The notes under the pieces are model-generated. The model saw only the letters and a list, made by a program, of their open reading frames with translations, was not told the origin of the DNA and ran no database searches. Made by a program: the position numbers and the translations under genes. Source: Rhodobacter sp. (GTDB lineage: Bacteria > Pseudomonadota > Alphaproteobacteria > Rhodobacterales > Rhodobacteraceae). Taken from it: a DNA stretch of 19,663 nucleotides. Below, in pieces: positions 5,723 to 13,837 of the stretch. Each line of letters starts with the position of its first letter. Position 1 is the first letter of the stretch. The DNA is taken from positions 1 to 19,663 of the forward strand of contig JAIXVS010000014.1 of NCBI GenBank assembly GCA_027482795.1, written 5' to 3'.

Positions 5723-6592
5723 CTATCCTTTCGCCACATCCAAATCGTCATACATGCCCCATTCGGCCCATGATCCATCATACAGCGCATGGTCGCGGTG
5801 GCCGATGCGTTCCAGCGCCAGCGACAGGATCGCCGCTGTCACCCCAGACCCGCAAGATGTGATGGCGGGTTTGGTCAGATCTACGCCCGCATCCGCAAAG
5901 GCTGCGCCCAGGGCGGAGGCGTCTTTCATCGTGCCATCGGCGTTCAACAGATTTGCATAGGGCAGGTTTTTGGAGTTTGGAATATGGCCCGCGCGCAGGC
6001 CCGCGCGGGGTTCGGGTGCTTCGCCGCGAAAGCGCGCGGCAGGGCGGGCGTCGATGATTTCGGCATGGCCCAGTTTGGCAGCATGGGCGACCTGGGTGAC
6101 ATCTTTGACCAGATGATTTTGGCGCGAGACGGTCATGTGGCGGTCGCGCAGGATTGGGGGCATGTCTTCGGTTGGCCGCCCCTCGGCCACCCATTTGGGC
6201 AAGCCGCCATCCAGCACGGCGACATCGGTTTTGCCCATCAGGCGGAATGTCCACCACACGCGGGGGGCGGAAAACAGGCCCATCCCGTCATAAATCACCA
6301 CCTGATGCCCATCGCCCACGCCCATGGCCCGCATTTTGGAGATAAACTTTTCGGGCGGCGGGGCCATGTGGGGCAGGGTGGAACGGCTGTCAGAGATTTC
6401 TTCGATATCAAAGAACCGCGCGCCAGCGATATGGGCGGCGGCGTATTCGGCGCGCGCGTCGCGGTTCATCGATGGCAAATACCAGCTTGCATCGATCAGG
6501 CGCAGGTCTGGATCGTTCAGATGCGCGGCCAGCCAAGCTGTCGAGACCAGTGTTTTGGGGTCATCACGGACATCGTCTTTGGGGGTGGTCAT
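5723..6592 (-). CDS. sseA: 3-mercaptopyruvate sulfurtransferase (two-domain rhodanese)
   Basis: This is a 289-residue tandem-rhodanese sulfurtransferase. The N-terminal, inactive rhodanese domain spans about residues 12-140 (LRLIDASWYLP, HIAGARFFDIEEISD, VVIYDGMGLFSAPRVWW). The C-terminal catalytic domain spans 160-285. The active-site loop is CGSGVTA at 247-253 with C247. In this family CGSGVTA marks 3-mercaptopyruvate sulfurtransferases, whereas thiosulfate sulfurtransferases carry CRKGVTA, so the former is preferred. The ATG at 6592 follows AAAGGAG with about 7 bases spacing. It is the upstream member of a tightly spaced pair with the aminotransferase (4-base gap). An aminotransferase able to make 3-mercaptopyruvate from cysteine next to this enzyme would form a short cysteine-sulfur route, but that coupling is inference. 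Confidence 0.9.
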   Translation of the reverse strand: MTTPKDDVRDDPKTLVSTAWLAAHLNDPDLRLIDASWYLPSMNRDARAEYAAAHIAGARFFDIEEISDSRSTLPHMAPPPEKFISKMRAMGVGDGHQVVIYDGMGLFSAPRVWWTFRLMGKTDVAVLDGGLPKWVAEGRPTEDMPPILRDRHMTVSRQNHLVKDVTQVAHAAKLGHAEIIDARPAARFRGEAPEPRAGLRAGHIPNSKNLPYANLLNADGTMKDASALGAAFADAGVDLTKPAITSCGSGVTAAILSLALERIGHRDHALYDGSWAEWGMYDDLDVAKG

Positions 6593-6651
6593 GGCGCGCT
6601 CCTTTGCATGGATAGCACCTAGTCAAACTTGCAGCCCCGATCAAGCCTGCG

Positions 6652-7137
6652 TTACAGCATCCCCTTCGCGCCCTGCTTCATGATGCGGGATTTCTGGCGA
6701 TCCCAGTCGCGTTTGGCGGAGGTTTCGCGTTTGTCGGCGGCCTTTTTGCCCTTGGCCACGGCCAGCTTGACCTTGACCATGCCTTTGTCGTTGAAATACC
6801 ACTTCATCGGCACAATGGTCATGCCCTCGCGGCCCACGGCGCTGTGCAGGCGGGAGAGTTCTTTTTTGGATACCAGCAGTTTGCGCCGCCTGCGTTCTTC
6901 ATGCGGGAACAGGGTGGCCTGAAGATAAGGCGCGATATAGCCGTTGATCAGCCATAATTCGCCGCCTTCAACCGATGCATAGCTGTCGGCGATATTGCTG
7001 CCGCCCTTGCGCAGGGATTTCACCTCGGACCCGTGCAGCATGATGCCTGCCTCGAGGTCATACTCGATAGCAAAGTCAAACCGCGCGCGGCGGTTTTCGG
7101 CGATCAGCTTGGAATTGGGGTCAGATTTTTCGGCCAT
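6652..7137 (-). CDS. smpB: SsrA-binding protein SmpB
   Basis: This 161-residue small basic protein binds tmRNA and delivers it to stalled ribosomes for trans-translation. The family pattern is clear throughout: IAENRRARFDF (about 13-23), YDLEAGIMLHGSEVKSLRKG (26-45), SNIADSYASVEGGELWLING, YIAPY, then the C-terminal tail DKRETSAKRDWDRQKSRI that enters the ribosomal A site. The length is normal. No strong Shine-Dalgarno sequence precedes the ATG at 7137, but family alignment fixes this start. It follows the EamA gene by 45 bases and precedes sseA by 59 bases, on the same strand. The dapA-permease-smpB order is one I associate with Rhodobacterales genomes. Confidence 0.97.
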   Translation of the reverse strand: MAEKSDPNSKLIAENRRARFDFAIEYDLEAGIMLHGSEVKSLRKGGSNIADSYASVEGGELWLINGYIAPYLQATLFPHEERRRRKLLVSKKELSRLHSAVGREGMTIVPMKWYFNDKGMVKVKLAVAKGKKAADKRETSAKRDWDRQKSRIMKQGAKGML

Positions 7138-7182
7138 GGTGGTGTGCAGATAAGGGGTGCGGGGGGTGTTGTCCAGACGGGG

Positions 7183-8031
7183 TTAGCGCCGCATCAGCGC
7201 CACGCCGCAGGCCACGATCAGGCCCGCGCCGAATAGGGTCAGGGCATCGGGGCGTTCGGCAAAGAAAACCGTGCCCAAGATCAGCGCAAAGATCAGGCGG
7301 GAATAGCGCAGCGGGGTGACCACGGCCACATCGCCCGTGCGCATGGCGTTGGTCAGCGCGCCGTAGCCAAGGGTGGCGAACAGGGCGGCACCCAGTAGGG
7401 CGGGCAGGGCGGCGGGCGCGGGCAGGGCCATGGCGCTGTGCTGCGCGGTGGAAACGATTGCGCCTGCCAGCGTCAGCATCAAAAACCCCGCGCTGCCCAA
7501 TTGGGCGTTGGACAGGTTCGGCTTGGCGGCGCGCGTTGCTAAATCGCGCCCCGCAAAGCCGATCATGCCAGCGACTGCCAGCAAGGACAGGGGTGTAAAA
7601 TCGGATGCGGCAGGGCGGATGATTAGCATCACGCCCAAAAGACCAAGGCAGATCAGCGCCCAGCGTTTGGGGCCGACGCGCTCGCCAAAGATCAGCGCCG
7701 CACCAAGGACAACCAGCAGGGGCGTGGCCTGCAAGATGGCGGAGGCAGAGGTCAGCGGGGTTAGCGTGATGGCCAGCGCATAGAACACGCGGCCAAAAAT
7801 TTCAAACCCCGAACGGATGACCATGACGCGGGTGATTAGGGCGCGCGGCAGGGGGGCGGCCCCTGCGCGGATAGATTGCAGCGAAAAGGCGGTCAGCCCA
7901 AACAGGCCGATGAACAGCATAATTTGCCCCACGGCCATGCCGCTGGCCGCCTGTTTGATAAGGGCATCTTCCAGCGCAAAGGCGGCCATAGCGGCCACCA
8001 TAAAGGCGCTGCCGCGCAGGTTGGGGGTCAC
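7183..8031 (-). CDS. EamA/DMT-family inner-membrane transporter
   Basis: This 282-residue protein has ten predicted transmembrane helices in two EamA repeats (about residues 5-135 and 145-280). Family landmarks are FMVAAMAAFALEDALIK at the N-terminus, TPLTSASAILQATPLLVVLGA in helix 4-5 of the first repeat, and VVTPLRYSRLIFALILG followed by ERPDALTLFGAGLIV in the second repeat. The start is GTG at 8031, which overlaps the dapA stop as GTGA and is preceded by GGGGAT. An open frame extends further upstream inside dapA, but it is antiparallel to nothing and has no transporter sequence. DMT exporters of this class move amino acids or related metabolites, and the substrate is not readable here. Coupling to dapA hints at a diaminopimelate/lysine-linked metabolite only weakly. 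Confidence 0.85.
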   Translation of the reverse strand: MTPNLRGSAFMVAAMAAFALEDALIKQAASGMAVGQIMLFIGLFGLTAFSLQSIRAGAAPLPRALITRVMVIRSGFEIFGRVFYALAITLTPLTSASAILQATPLLVVLGAALIFGERVGPKRWALICLGLLGVMLIIRPAASDFTPLSLLAVAGMIGFAGRDLATRAAKPNLSNAQLGSAGFLMLTLAGAIVSTAQHSAMALPAPAALPALLGAALFATLGYGALTNAMRTGDVAVVTPLRYSRLIFALILGTVFFAERPDALTLFGAGLIVACGVALMRR

Positions 8032-8900
8032 AAAATCCCCGCGTGAACCATCGCGGCGCGGATACGCGCCTTTGTGCCATCGGTTAGGCCCACCAAGGGC
8101 AGACGCACGTCTTCGCTGCACAGACCCAGCAGCGACAGCCCATATTTCGCGCCCGCAAGGCCAGGTTCGATAAAGATGGCTTCGTGCAGGGGCATCAGGC
8201 GGTCTTGATAGTCTAACGCTTTGGCATAATCGCCTGCCAAAGTCGCCGCCTGAAACTCGGCGCACAGGCGCGGGGCGACATTGGCGGTGACGGAAATGCA
8301 CCCCACCCCGCCGTGGGCGTTAAAGCCCAGTGCCGTGGCATCTTCGCCCGAAAGCTGAATGAAATCTGCCCCGCAAGAGGCGCGCTGCTGCGATACACGT
8401 TCGATTTTGCCAGTGGCATCTTTCACGCCAATGATGCGTGGCAGTTTGGCAAGCTGGCCCATGGTTTCGGGGCTCATGTCCACGACACTGCGGCCTGGGA
8501 TGTTATAAATCACAATCGGCAAGGTGCAGCAGTCGTGCAGCGCCGTGTAATGGGCGATCAACCCCGCCTGCGTGGGCTTGTTGTAATAGGGGGTGACGAC
8601 CAGCGCGGCATCGGCCCCAACCTTTTGCGCGTGTTGGATCAGGCCGATCCCTTCGGCGGTGTTGTTCGACCCTGCCCCTGCAATCACAGGCACGCGGCCT
8701 GCGACGGTTTCAACAACCACTTCGATCACCTTGCGGTGTTCTTCATGGGTCAGGGTCGGGCTTTCGCCCGTGGTGCCCACGGGAACAAGGCCTGTAGAGC
8801 CTTCGGCAATATGCCATTCGACCAGTTTCTTCAGCGTCACCAGATCTAAAGCGCCGTCTTTGAACGGCGTGACGAGGGCGGGAATGGAACCCTTGATCAT
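8028..8900 (-). CDS. dapA: 4-hydroxy-tetrahydrodipicolinate synthase
   Basis: This is a 290-residue class I aldolase-fold enzyme that condenses pyruvate with aspartate semialdehyde, the first committed step to diaminopimelate (peptidoglycan) and lysine. Motifs are GTTGES at 42-47, the Tyr of the proton relay in TPYYNKP (Y105/Y106, 103-109), Y132 and R137 in IYNIPGRSV, and the Schiff-base lysine K160 in IIGVKDATG. All expected catalytic residues are present. The ATG at 8900 begins MIKGSIPALVTPF and follows AGGAG with about 8 bases spacing. An upstream extension to 8942 is not needed. It is the first gene of a leftward run and is divergent from the lytic transglycosylase, so two cell-wall genes share a 155-base intergenic region. 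Confidence 0.96.
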   Translation of the reverse strand: MIKGSIPALVTPFKDGALDLVTLKKLVEWHIAEGSTGLVPVGTTGESPTLTHEEHRKVIEVVVETVAGRVPVIAGAGSNNTAEGIGLIQHAQKVGADAALVVTPYYNKPTQAGLIAHYTALHDCCTLPIVIYNIPGRSVVDMSPETMGQLAKLPRIIGVKDATGKIERVSQQRASCGADFIQLSGEDATALGFNAHGGVGCISVTANVAPRLCAEFQAATLAGDYAKALDYQDRLMPLHEAIFIEPGLAGAKYGLSLLGLCSEDVRLPLVGLTDGTKARIRAAMVHAGIL

Positions 8901-9055
8901 GGTGGCGTCTCCTATTCTTGGGGGCTTATGATTCCGCCCCATTACACCCGCGTTGTTCTAGCGGGGCGCGATGGATTTGCCAAGCACGGGCAGGAAATTG
9001 CCAAAATCGCGCGCGGGTCTTGATCGCGGCACAGGCTTGCGGCAAACTGGCGTGT

Positions 9056-11011
9056 ATGAGCAGAAAAACATTCATCGCAAAAGCGATTTCGATCTTCATT
9101 ATGTGTGCGTCTTTTGCCGCTGCCCCCGCCCGCGCGGATGAGGCGGGCGCGCTGCGTGCGGCCCTAAACGCCACCGCGTCGGGCGATTGGCAGGGCGCAT
9201 TAAGCGCGGCGCAGGGCGCAGGCGCTGTGGGCGGCGACATTATTCTGTGGCATTGGCTGCGCGCGGGCGAGGGTAAACTGGGCGATTACGAGGCCTTCCT
9301 TGCCCGCCGCCCCGATTGGCCCGGCCTGCCGCTGCTGAAAGAAAAGGGCGAAATTGCCGTGGCGCGCAGCGATGATGCCAACCGCGTGCTGGCCTATTTT
9401 GGTGCGGATAAGCCGCGTTCGGGTGTTGGGTCTGTGGCCCTTGCCCGCGCGCTTGCCGCCCTTGGCCGCCAAGACGAAGCGCGCGCCGAGGTGCTGCGCG
9501 GCTGGCGCGAGTTGAAATTTGATGCGCAAAGCGAGGAGGCGATGATCGCCTTTGCGGGTGCGGTGGTTGATACTGAAAACCCCGCGCGCATGGACGCGAT
9601 TTTATGGGATGGCGCGCGCGGCGGCGAGTTGCAGCGCCTGATCCCGCGCCTGCCCGGCGATTACGCCGCATTGGCCCGCGCGCGCGCCGCCTTGCAGGCC
9701 GACAGCCCCGATGCGCCTGCCTTGGTCGAAGCGGTGCCAGCAAGTTTGGCGCAAGACGCAGGGCTTGCCTTTGACCGATACGATTTTCGGATGCGCGCCA
9801 GCCGCTACGATGATGCGGCAGAAATGATCCTTGCCCGTTCGGCCAATGCGGCGGGGCTGGGTGATGCGCAAAAATGGGGCAAACGGCGCGCCGATTTGGC
9901 CCGTATTTTGATGCGTCAGGGCCAAGTGCAAGTGGCCTATCGCGTGGCCGCCAGCCACCATCTGACCGGGGGCGATGAATTTGTCGATCTGTCCTTTCTG
10001 GCGGGCTTTATCGCGCTGCGCAAATTGAACGACCCCGCGAGCGCCTTGCAACATTTCGCGGCGATGGAGGGGGCGGTGGTGACCCCCATCAGCCAAGCGC
10101 GGGCGCAATATTGGATGGCCCGCGCCTACGAGGCGGCAGGCGATGGCGGCAATGCCCGCGCGCGGTATGAAAGGGCGGCCCAGCATCAAACCGCCTTTTA
10201 CGGGCTATTGGCGGCGGAACGATTGGGCCTAAGCCTTGACCCAACGCTGGTGAATGTGGGGCAGGCGCAGCCCACTTGGAAATCTGCGCCTTGGGCGAAT
10301 TCGTCGGTTCTGGCGGCGGCGCGATTGCTGCTGGATGCGGGGGATTTAACGCTGGCCAAGCGGTTTTTGGTGCATTTGTCCGAAGGGATGGATGCGGGCA
10401 ACTTGCAGGCGCTGGCCGATTTGGCGCTGCGGTTGGAGCAGCCGCATTTGGCGCTGATTATTGCCAAACAGGCGGCAGAGGTGGGCGTGATTTTGCCGCG
10501 CGCCTATTATCCGCTGCCCGATTTTGTGCCTGATAACCTTCCCGTCAGCCGCGCCTTGGCCTTGGCGATCACGCGGCGGGAATCAGAATTTGACCCTGCT
10601 GCGCAATCTGCCGTGGGCGCGCGCGGGCTGATGCAAGTGATGCCAGATACCGCCGCCGAAGTGGCGCGCAGCTTTGGCGAAACCTCATCCGCAAGCCGCC
10701 TGATTACTGATCCTGCCTTCAACGTGCGTATGGGCAGCGCCTATCTGGCCGATTTAGTGGCCAAATTCGGCCCCGCCATTGCGCTGGTGGCATCGGGCTA
10801 TAATGCAGGCCCCTCGCGCCCTGCCCGCTGGATCGAAGACTACGGCGATCCGCGCGGGGGCGTGGATGTGGTCGATTGGGTTGAGACCATCCCCTTTACC
10901 GAAACGCGCACCTATGTGATGCGGGTGGCAGAAAGCACGTTGATCTACCGCGCGCGGCTAAAGGGGCAGGCGGGGCCTGTCGACATTACGGCAGAACTGA
11001 CAGGGCGATAA
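9056..11011 (+). CDS. Soluble lytic murein transglycosylase (Slt70-like)
   Basis: This 651-residue periplasmic enzyme cleaves the MurNAc-GlcNAc bond of peptidoglycan with formation of 1,6-anhydroMurNAc. A signal peptide covers about residues 1-27, with cleavage after APARA. Residues 30 to about 480 form the alpha-helical superhelix (TPR-like U/L domain) seen in Slt70. The C-terminal SLT domain contains the catalytic E509 in RRESEFDP, GLMQVMP at 524-530 and YNAGP at 582-586. The ATG at 9056 is chosen because it starts the signal peptide; the open frame upstream to 8918 has no such character. There is no strong ribosome site. It converges on adenine deaminase, with hairpins and a repeated extragenic motif between them. 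Confidence 0.92.
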   Translation: MSRKTFIAKAISIFIMCASFAAAPARADEAGALRAALNATASGDWQGALSAAQGAGAVGGDIILWHWLRAGEGKLGDYEAFLARRPDWPGLPLLKEKGEIAVARSDDANRVLAYFGADKPRSGVGSVALARALAALGRQDEARAEVLRGWRELKFDAQSEEAMIAFAGAVVDTENPARMDAILWDGARGGELQRLIPRLPGDYAALARARAALQADSPDAPALVEAVPASLAQDAGLAFDRYDFRMRASRYDDAAEMILARSANAAGLGDAQKWGKRRADLARILMRQGQVQVAYRVAASHHLTGGDEFVDLSFLAGFIALRKLNDPASALQHFAAMEGAVVTPISQARAQYWMARAYEAAGDGGNARARYERAAQHQTAFYGLLAAERLGLSLDPTLVNVGQAQPTWKSAPWANSSVLAAARLLLDAGDLTLAKRFLVHLSEGMDAGNLQALADLALRLEQPHLALIIAKQAAEVGVILPRAYYPLPDFVPDNLPVSRALALAITRRESEFDPAAQSAVGARGLMQVMPDTAAEVARSFGETSSASRLITDPAFNVRMGSAYLADLVAKFGPAIALVASGYNAGPSRPARWIEDYGDPRGGVDVVDWVETIPFTETRTYVMRVAESTLIYRARLKGQAGPVDITAELTGR

Positions 11012-11028
11012 ACACCGCGCGCCCAACT

Positions 11029-11049
11029 TCTCTTTTTCGCAAATATCCC
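11029..11049. repeat. 21-base extragenic repeat, copy 1
   Basis: A 21-base string containing TCTCTTTTTCGCAAATATCC is identical to 19570-19590. It starts 17 bases after the stop of the lytic transglycosylase gene, and GC-rich hairpins follow it immediately. The second copy has the same arrangement 18 bases after a stop codon. Confidence 0.8.
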
Positions 11050-11055
11050 GGGGAA

Positions 11056-11084
11056 GCGGCGAAGCCGCGCGGGGCAGAGCCCCG
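11056..11084. terminator. Tandem GC-rich hairpins between convergent genes
   Basis: GCGGC-GAA-GCCGC (11056-11068) and CGGGGC-AGA-GCCCCG (11070-11084) form two adjacent stem-loops between the convergent lytic transglycosylase and adenine deaminase genes. There is no T tract after them, although a CTTTTT run precedes them within the repeat. A bidirectional termination or transcript-end protection role is plausible but unproven. Confidence 0.45.
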
Positions 11085-11098
11085 TCCCGTCCCCTGTG

Positions 11099-12793
11099 CT
11101 AGGGCATCACCTCGAACCTATCGACATCGACCATGCCTTGATCGGTGATCTTCAGATGCGGAATCACGGGCAGGCACAGGAAGGCAAGTTGCAGGAAGGG
11201 TTCCTCCAGCACCACGCCAAGCGATTTGGCGGCGGCGCGCAGGGCGGTAAGATCGGCATGAACGTCTTCAAAAGACTTCAGGCTCATCAGGCCCGCCACG
11301 GGCAGGGCAAGTTCTGCAAGGATTTTGCCATCCCGCACCACGACAAAGCCGCCCTCAATCTCGCCCAAACGGTTCGCGGCCAGCGCCATATCGGCGTAAT
11401 CGGCCCCCACCACGGCGATGTTGTGATGGTCGTGGCAGACGGTGCTGGCAATGGCCCCTGCCTGCATCCCAAAGCCCTGCACAAAGCCCGTGGCGATATT
11501 GCCGTTCTTGCCATAGCGTTCGATCACGGCGATTTTCATCAAATCGCGGGTTAGATCGGGGCGCTTGTCGCCGTCCACGGGGGCAATATCAAAGGTCAGA
11601 TGATTGGTGATGATCTTGCCTTCGATAATGCCAATCACGGGTGTATCCACGCGGTTGCCGCCCGTGCGGAAATGGGCGGGGGTGACGCGCTGGGCTTTGA
11701 CGGAATGGCGCGCGACGGGGGGGATGATATCGCGCGCGGCAAAGGCAGCATCGGTGATTTGCACACCGCCAGAAAAGACCATGTTCACGCGGCAGTCTTC
11801 CAAGCTGCCGATCACGGCGATATCGGCGCGCAGGCCGGGTGCGATGAGGCCGCGATCTTTCAGGCCAAACGCCTCGGCCGCCGATAGGCTGGCCGCGCGG
11901 TACACCGCCAAAGGCGGCGCGCCAAGGGAAATTGCGGTGCGGATCAGGTAATCCAGATGCCCGTGCTCGGCGATGTCCAAAGGGTTCCGATCATCGGTGC
12001 AAAAGGCGATATAGGGGGAATGACGTTCGGTAATAAGCGCGGCAAGGGCCGCTAGGTCTTTGGACACCGACCCTTCGCGGATGAGCACGCGCATCCCCTT
12101 GCGTAGTTTTTCCAGCGCCTCGTCATAGGAGGTCGCCTCGTGTTCGGTGCGGATGCCTGCGGCGATGTATCCGTTCAGATCATTGCCGCGCAGCAGGGGG
12201 GCGTGGCCGTCGATGTGGCGGCCAGCGAATGCCTCAAGCTTCGCCATGCAGCCCGCGTCTTTGAACAGAACGCCTGGGTAGTTCATAAACTCCGCCAGAC
12301 CAATCACGCGGGGGTGGTGCATCAGGGGGGCGATATGCTCGGCCTCAAGCCGTGCGCCTGTGGTTTCCATATGGGTGGACGGCACGCAGGATGACAGTTG
12401 CACGCGAATGTCCATTAGCGTGCGAGAGGAGGCTTCCAAGAAGTAATGGATACCCTCCAGCCCGCAGACATTGGCAATTTCGTGCGGATCGCAAATGGCG
12501 GTGGTAACCCCATGGGGGGAAACGCAGCGGTCAAACTCGAACGGGGTGACGAGCGAGGATTCGATATGCAGATGCGTGTCGATGAATCCGGGGACAAGGA
12601 TTTTGCCCGACACATCAATTTCCCGCGCGCCCGTATAGGTGCCGAACACGCCCACCACACGATCGCCGCAAATCGCCACATCGGTTGCCACCAATTCGCC
12701 CGTGATCAGATCGAACACGCGCCCACCCTTTAGGACGATATCGGCGGGGGTGATGCCGCGGCCTTGGTCGATGCGGGATTCTAGTGTGGTCAT
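11099..12793 (-). CDS. ade: Adenine deaminase
   Basis: This 564-residue cytoplasmic amidohydrolase converts adenine to hypoxanthine and ammonia in purine salvage. Motifs in order are the beta-sandwich start DIVLKGGRVFDLITGE (18-33), the metal-binding HLH in GFIDTHLHIESS (H74, H76), CDPHEIANVCG (101-111), AEFMNYPGV (167-175) with the metal-bridging glutamate, GHAPLL near 195, the CTDDRNP segment, and CHDHHNIAVVG in the C-terminal domain typical of Ade. The ATG at 12793 follows AGGAGG with about 6 bases spacing. A longer open frame to 13162 overlaps the divergent transporter and is not supported. Length is close to the usual 570-590. The PfkB kinase (possible adenosine kinase) elsewhere in the window serves a related salvage route but is not linked. 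Confidence 0.95.
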   Translation of the reverse strand: MTTLESRIDQGRGITPADIVLKGGRVFDLITGELVATDVAICGDRVVGVFGTYTGAREIDVSGKILVPGFIDTHLHIESSLVTPFEFDRCVSPHGVTTAICDPHEIANVCGLEGIHYFLEASSRTLMDIRVQLSSCVPSTHMETTGARLEAEHIAPLMHHPRVIGLAEFMNYPGVLFKDAGCMAKLEAFAGRHIDGHAPLLRGNDLNGYIAAGIRTEHEATSYDEALEKLRKGMRVLIREGSVSKDLAALAALITERHSPYIAFCTDDRNPLDIAEHGHLDYLIRTAISLGAPPLAVYRAASLSAAEAFGLKDRGLIAPGLRADIAVIGSLEDCRVNMVFSGGVQITDAAFAARDIIPPVARHSVKAQRVTPAHFRTGGNRVDTPVIGIIEGKIITNHLTFDIAPVDGDKRPDLTRDLMKIAVIERYGKNGNIATGFVQGFGMQAGAIASTVCHDHHNIAVVGADYADMALAANRLGEIEGGFVVVRDGKILAELALPVAGLMSLKSFEDVHADLTALRAAAKSLGVVLEEPFLQLAFLCLPVIPHLKITDQGMVDVDRFEVMP

Positions 12794-12872
12794 GCGCGCC
12801 TCCTGTCGTTTGCCCCATGATAGCGGGTTGCGGGCAAAGGGGAATGGGGTGAAAAGGGGGGCGAGGTGTAAA

Positions 12873-13778
12873 GTGTTGCAAAACCCGCTAAAGGGCATTG
12901 CCCTGAAACTTGGATCGGTCGTGGTGTTTATCACCATGGCATCGCTGATTAAGGCGGCGGGTGTGCCTGCGGGGCAGGCGGTGTTTTTCCGCAGTTTCTT
13001 TGCGATACCTGTCATTGTGGCATGGCTGGCGCTGCGCGGCGAGCTTGCCACGGGGTTCAAGGTGGTCAACCCTTGGGGCCACGGGCTGCGCGGTATCATG
13101 GGGTCAACCGCGATGGGGCTGGGCTTTGCGGGGCTTTTGTATCTGCCCCTGCCCGATGCCACCGCGCTGGGCTATGCCGCGCCCTTGCTGACGGTTGTTT
13201 TTGCAGCCTTGATTTTGGGCGAAAAGGTACGGCTGTTTCGCTATTCCATGGTGGGGCTGGGCCTGTGCGGTGTGTTGATTGTGCTGTGGCCGAATTTGGG
13301 CCATGCGGCCAGCGAAGGCGCGGCGCTGGGGGCCGCCTTGGTGCTGACAGGCGCAGTGTTTTCGGCGCTGGCCCAGATTACCATTCGAAGGTTGGTGCAG
13401 GTAGAGAAAACGGCGGCGATTGTGTTTTACTTTTCGCTTACATCGACCACGCTAAGCCTTGCCAGCCTGCCCTTTGGCTGGGTGATGCCAACCCCTGCGC
13501 AGGCGTTGATGCTGGTGGGTGCGGGGCTGCTGGGGGGGTTGGGGCAGATATTGCTGACATCGAGTTACCGCTGGGCCGATGCCTCGGTCGTAGCCCCATT
13601 TGAATATGCATCCATCCTGTTTGCGCTGGGCATTGGGTATTTCGTTTTTTCGGAGGTGCCCAGCGGCGCGATGCTGTCAGGGGCCGCGCTGGTGGTGCTG
13701 GCGGGGGTGCTGATTATTTGGCGGGAACGGGCGTTGGGGATTGAGAGGGCGAAGGGGAAAGGGGCGGGGACGTTATAG
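12873..13778 (+). CDS. EamA/DMT-family inner-membrane transporter
   Basis: This 301-residue protein has ten predicted transmembrane helices forming two EamA repeats. Landmarks are VFFRSFFAIPVI (helix 2), LRGIMGSTAMGLGFAGLLYLP and DATALGYAAPLLTVVFAALILGEKV in the first repeat, and GLGQILLTSSYRWADASVVAPFEY plus FSEVPSGAMLSGAALVVLAGV in the second. The GTG at 12873 is preferred: a GAGGT lies 6-7 bases ahead and the frame begins VLQNPLKGIALKL, a typical start for this group. A GTG at 12849 is an alternative. It is divergent from adenine deaminase with 79 bases between the start codons, and converges on the kinase gene at 13838. The substrate is unknown. It is not closely similar to the other EamA protein in the window. 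Confidence 0.83.
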   Translation: MLQNPLKGIALKLGSVVVFITMASLIKAAGVPAGQAVFFRSFFAIPVIVAWLALRGELATGFKVVNPWGHGLRGIMGSTAMGLGFAGLLYLPLPDATALGYAAPLLTVVFAALILGEKVRLFRYSMVGLGLCGVLIVLWPNLGHAASEGAALGAALVLTGAVFSALAQITIRRLVQVEKTAAIVFYFSLTSTTLSLASLPFGWVMPTPAQALMLVGAGLLGGLGQILLTSSYRWADASVVAPFEYASILFALGIGYFVFSEVPSGAMLSGAALVVLAGVLIIWRERALGIERAKGKGAGTL

Positions 13779-13816
13779 GGCTGCCGTTCTATGGTTCTTT
13801 AGGTTGGGCTTTTGAT

Positions 13817-13837
13817 GGTGCGTGCAAAGCACACACC
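13817..13837. terminator. Hairpin directly after the frcK stop codon
   Basis: GGTGCGTGC (13817-13825) and GCACACACC (13829-13837) pair over 9 positions with one mismatch around an AAA loop. The hairpin abuts the stop codon of the leftward kinase gene and lies 39 bases beyond the stop of the rightward transporter. No T tract follows on either strand, so termination would be weak or protein-assisted. Confidence 0.4.

Noticed and set aside
5789..6622. 277-codon open frame on the plus strand
   Set aside because: It is wholly antisense to the well-supported sulfurtransferase gene. Its sequence is a GC-driven mirror of that gene with no recognisable domain and no good ribosome site.
8313..8849. 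178-codon open frame on the plus strand
   Set aside because: It is antisense to dapA, whose catalytic residues are all intact.
8918..9055. N-terminal extension of the lytic transglycosylase
   Set aside because: The ATG at 9056 begins a proper signal peptide. The extension would bury it and lies across the dapA promoter region.
12794..13162. N-terminal extension of adenine deaminase
   Set aside because: The extra ~123 residues overlap the divergent transporter and do not resemble the family. The ATG at 12793 has an AGGAGG ribosome site.
13022..13603. 193-codon open frame on the plus strand
   Set aside because: It is a +1-type shadow inside the second EamA transporter, which has a clear ten-helix pattern.
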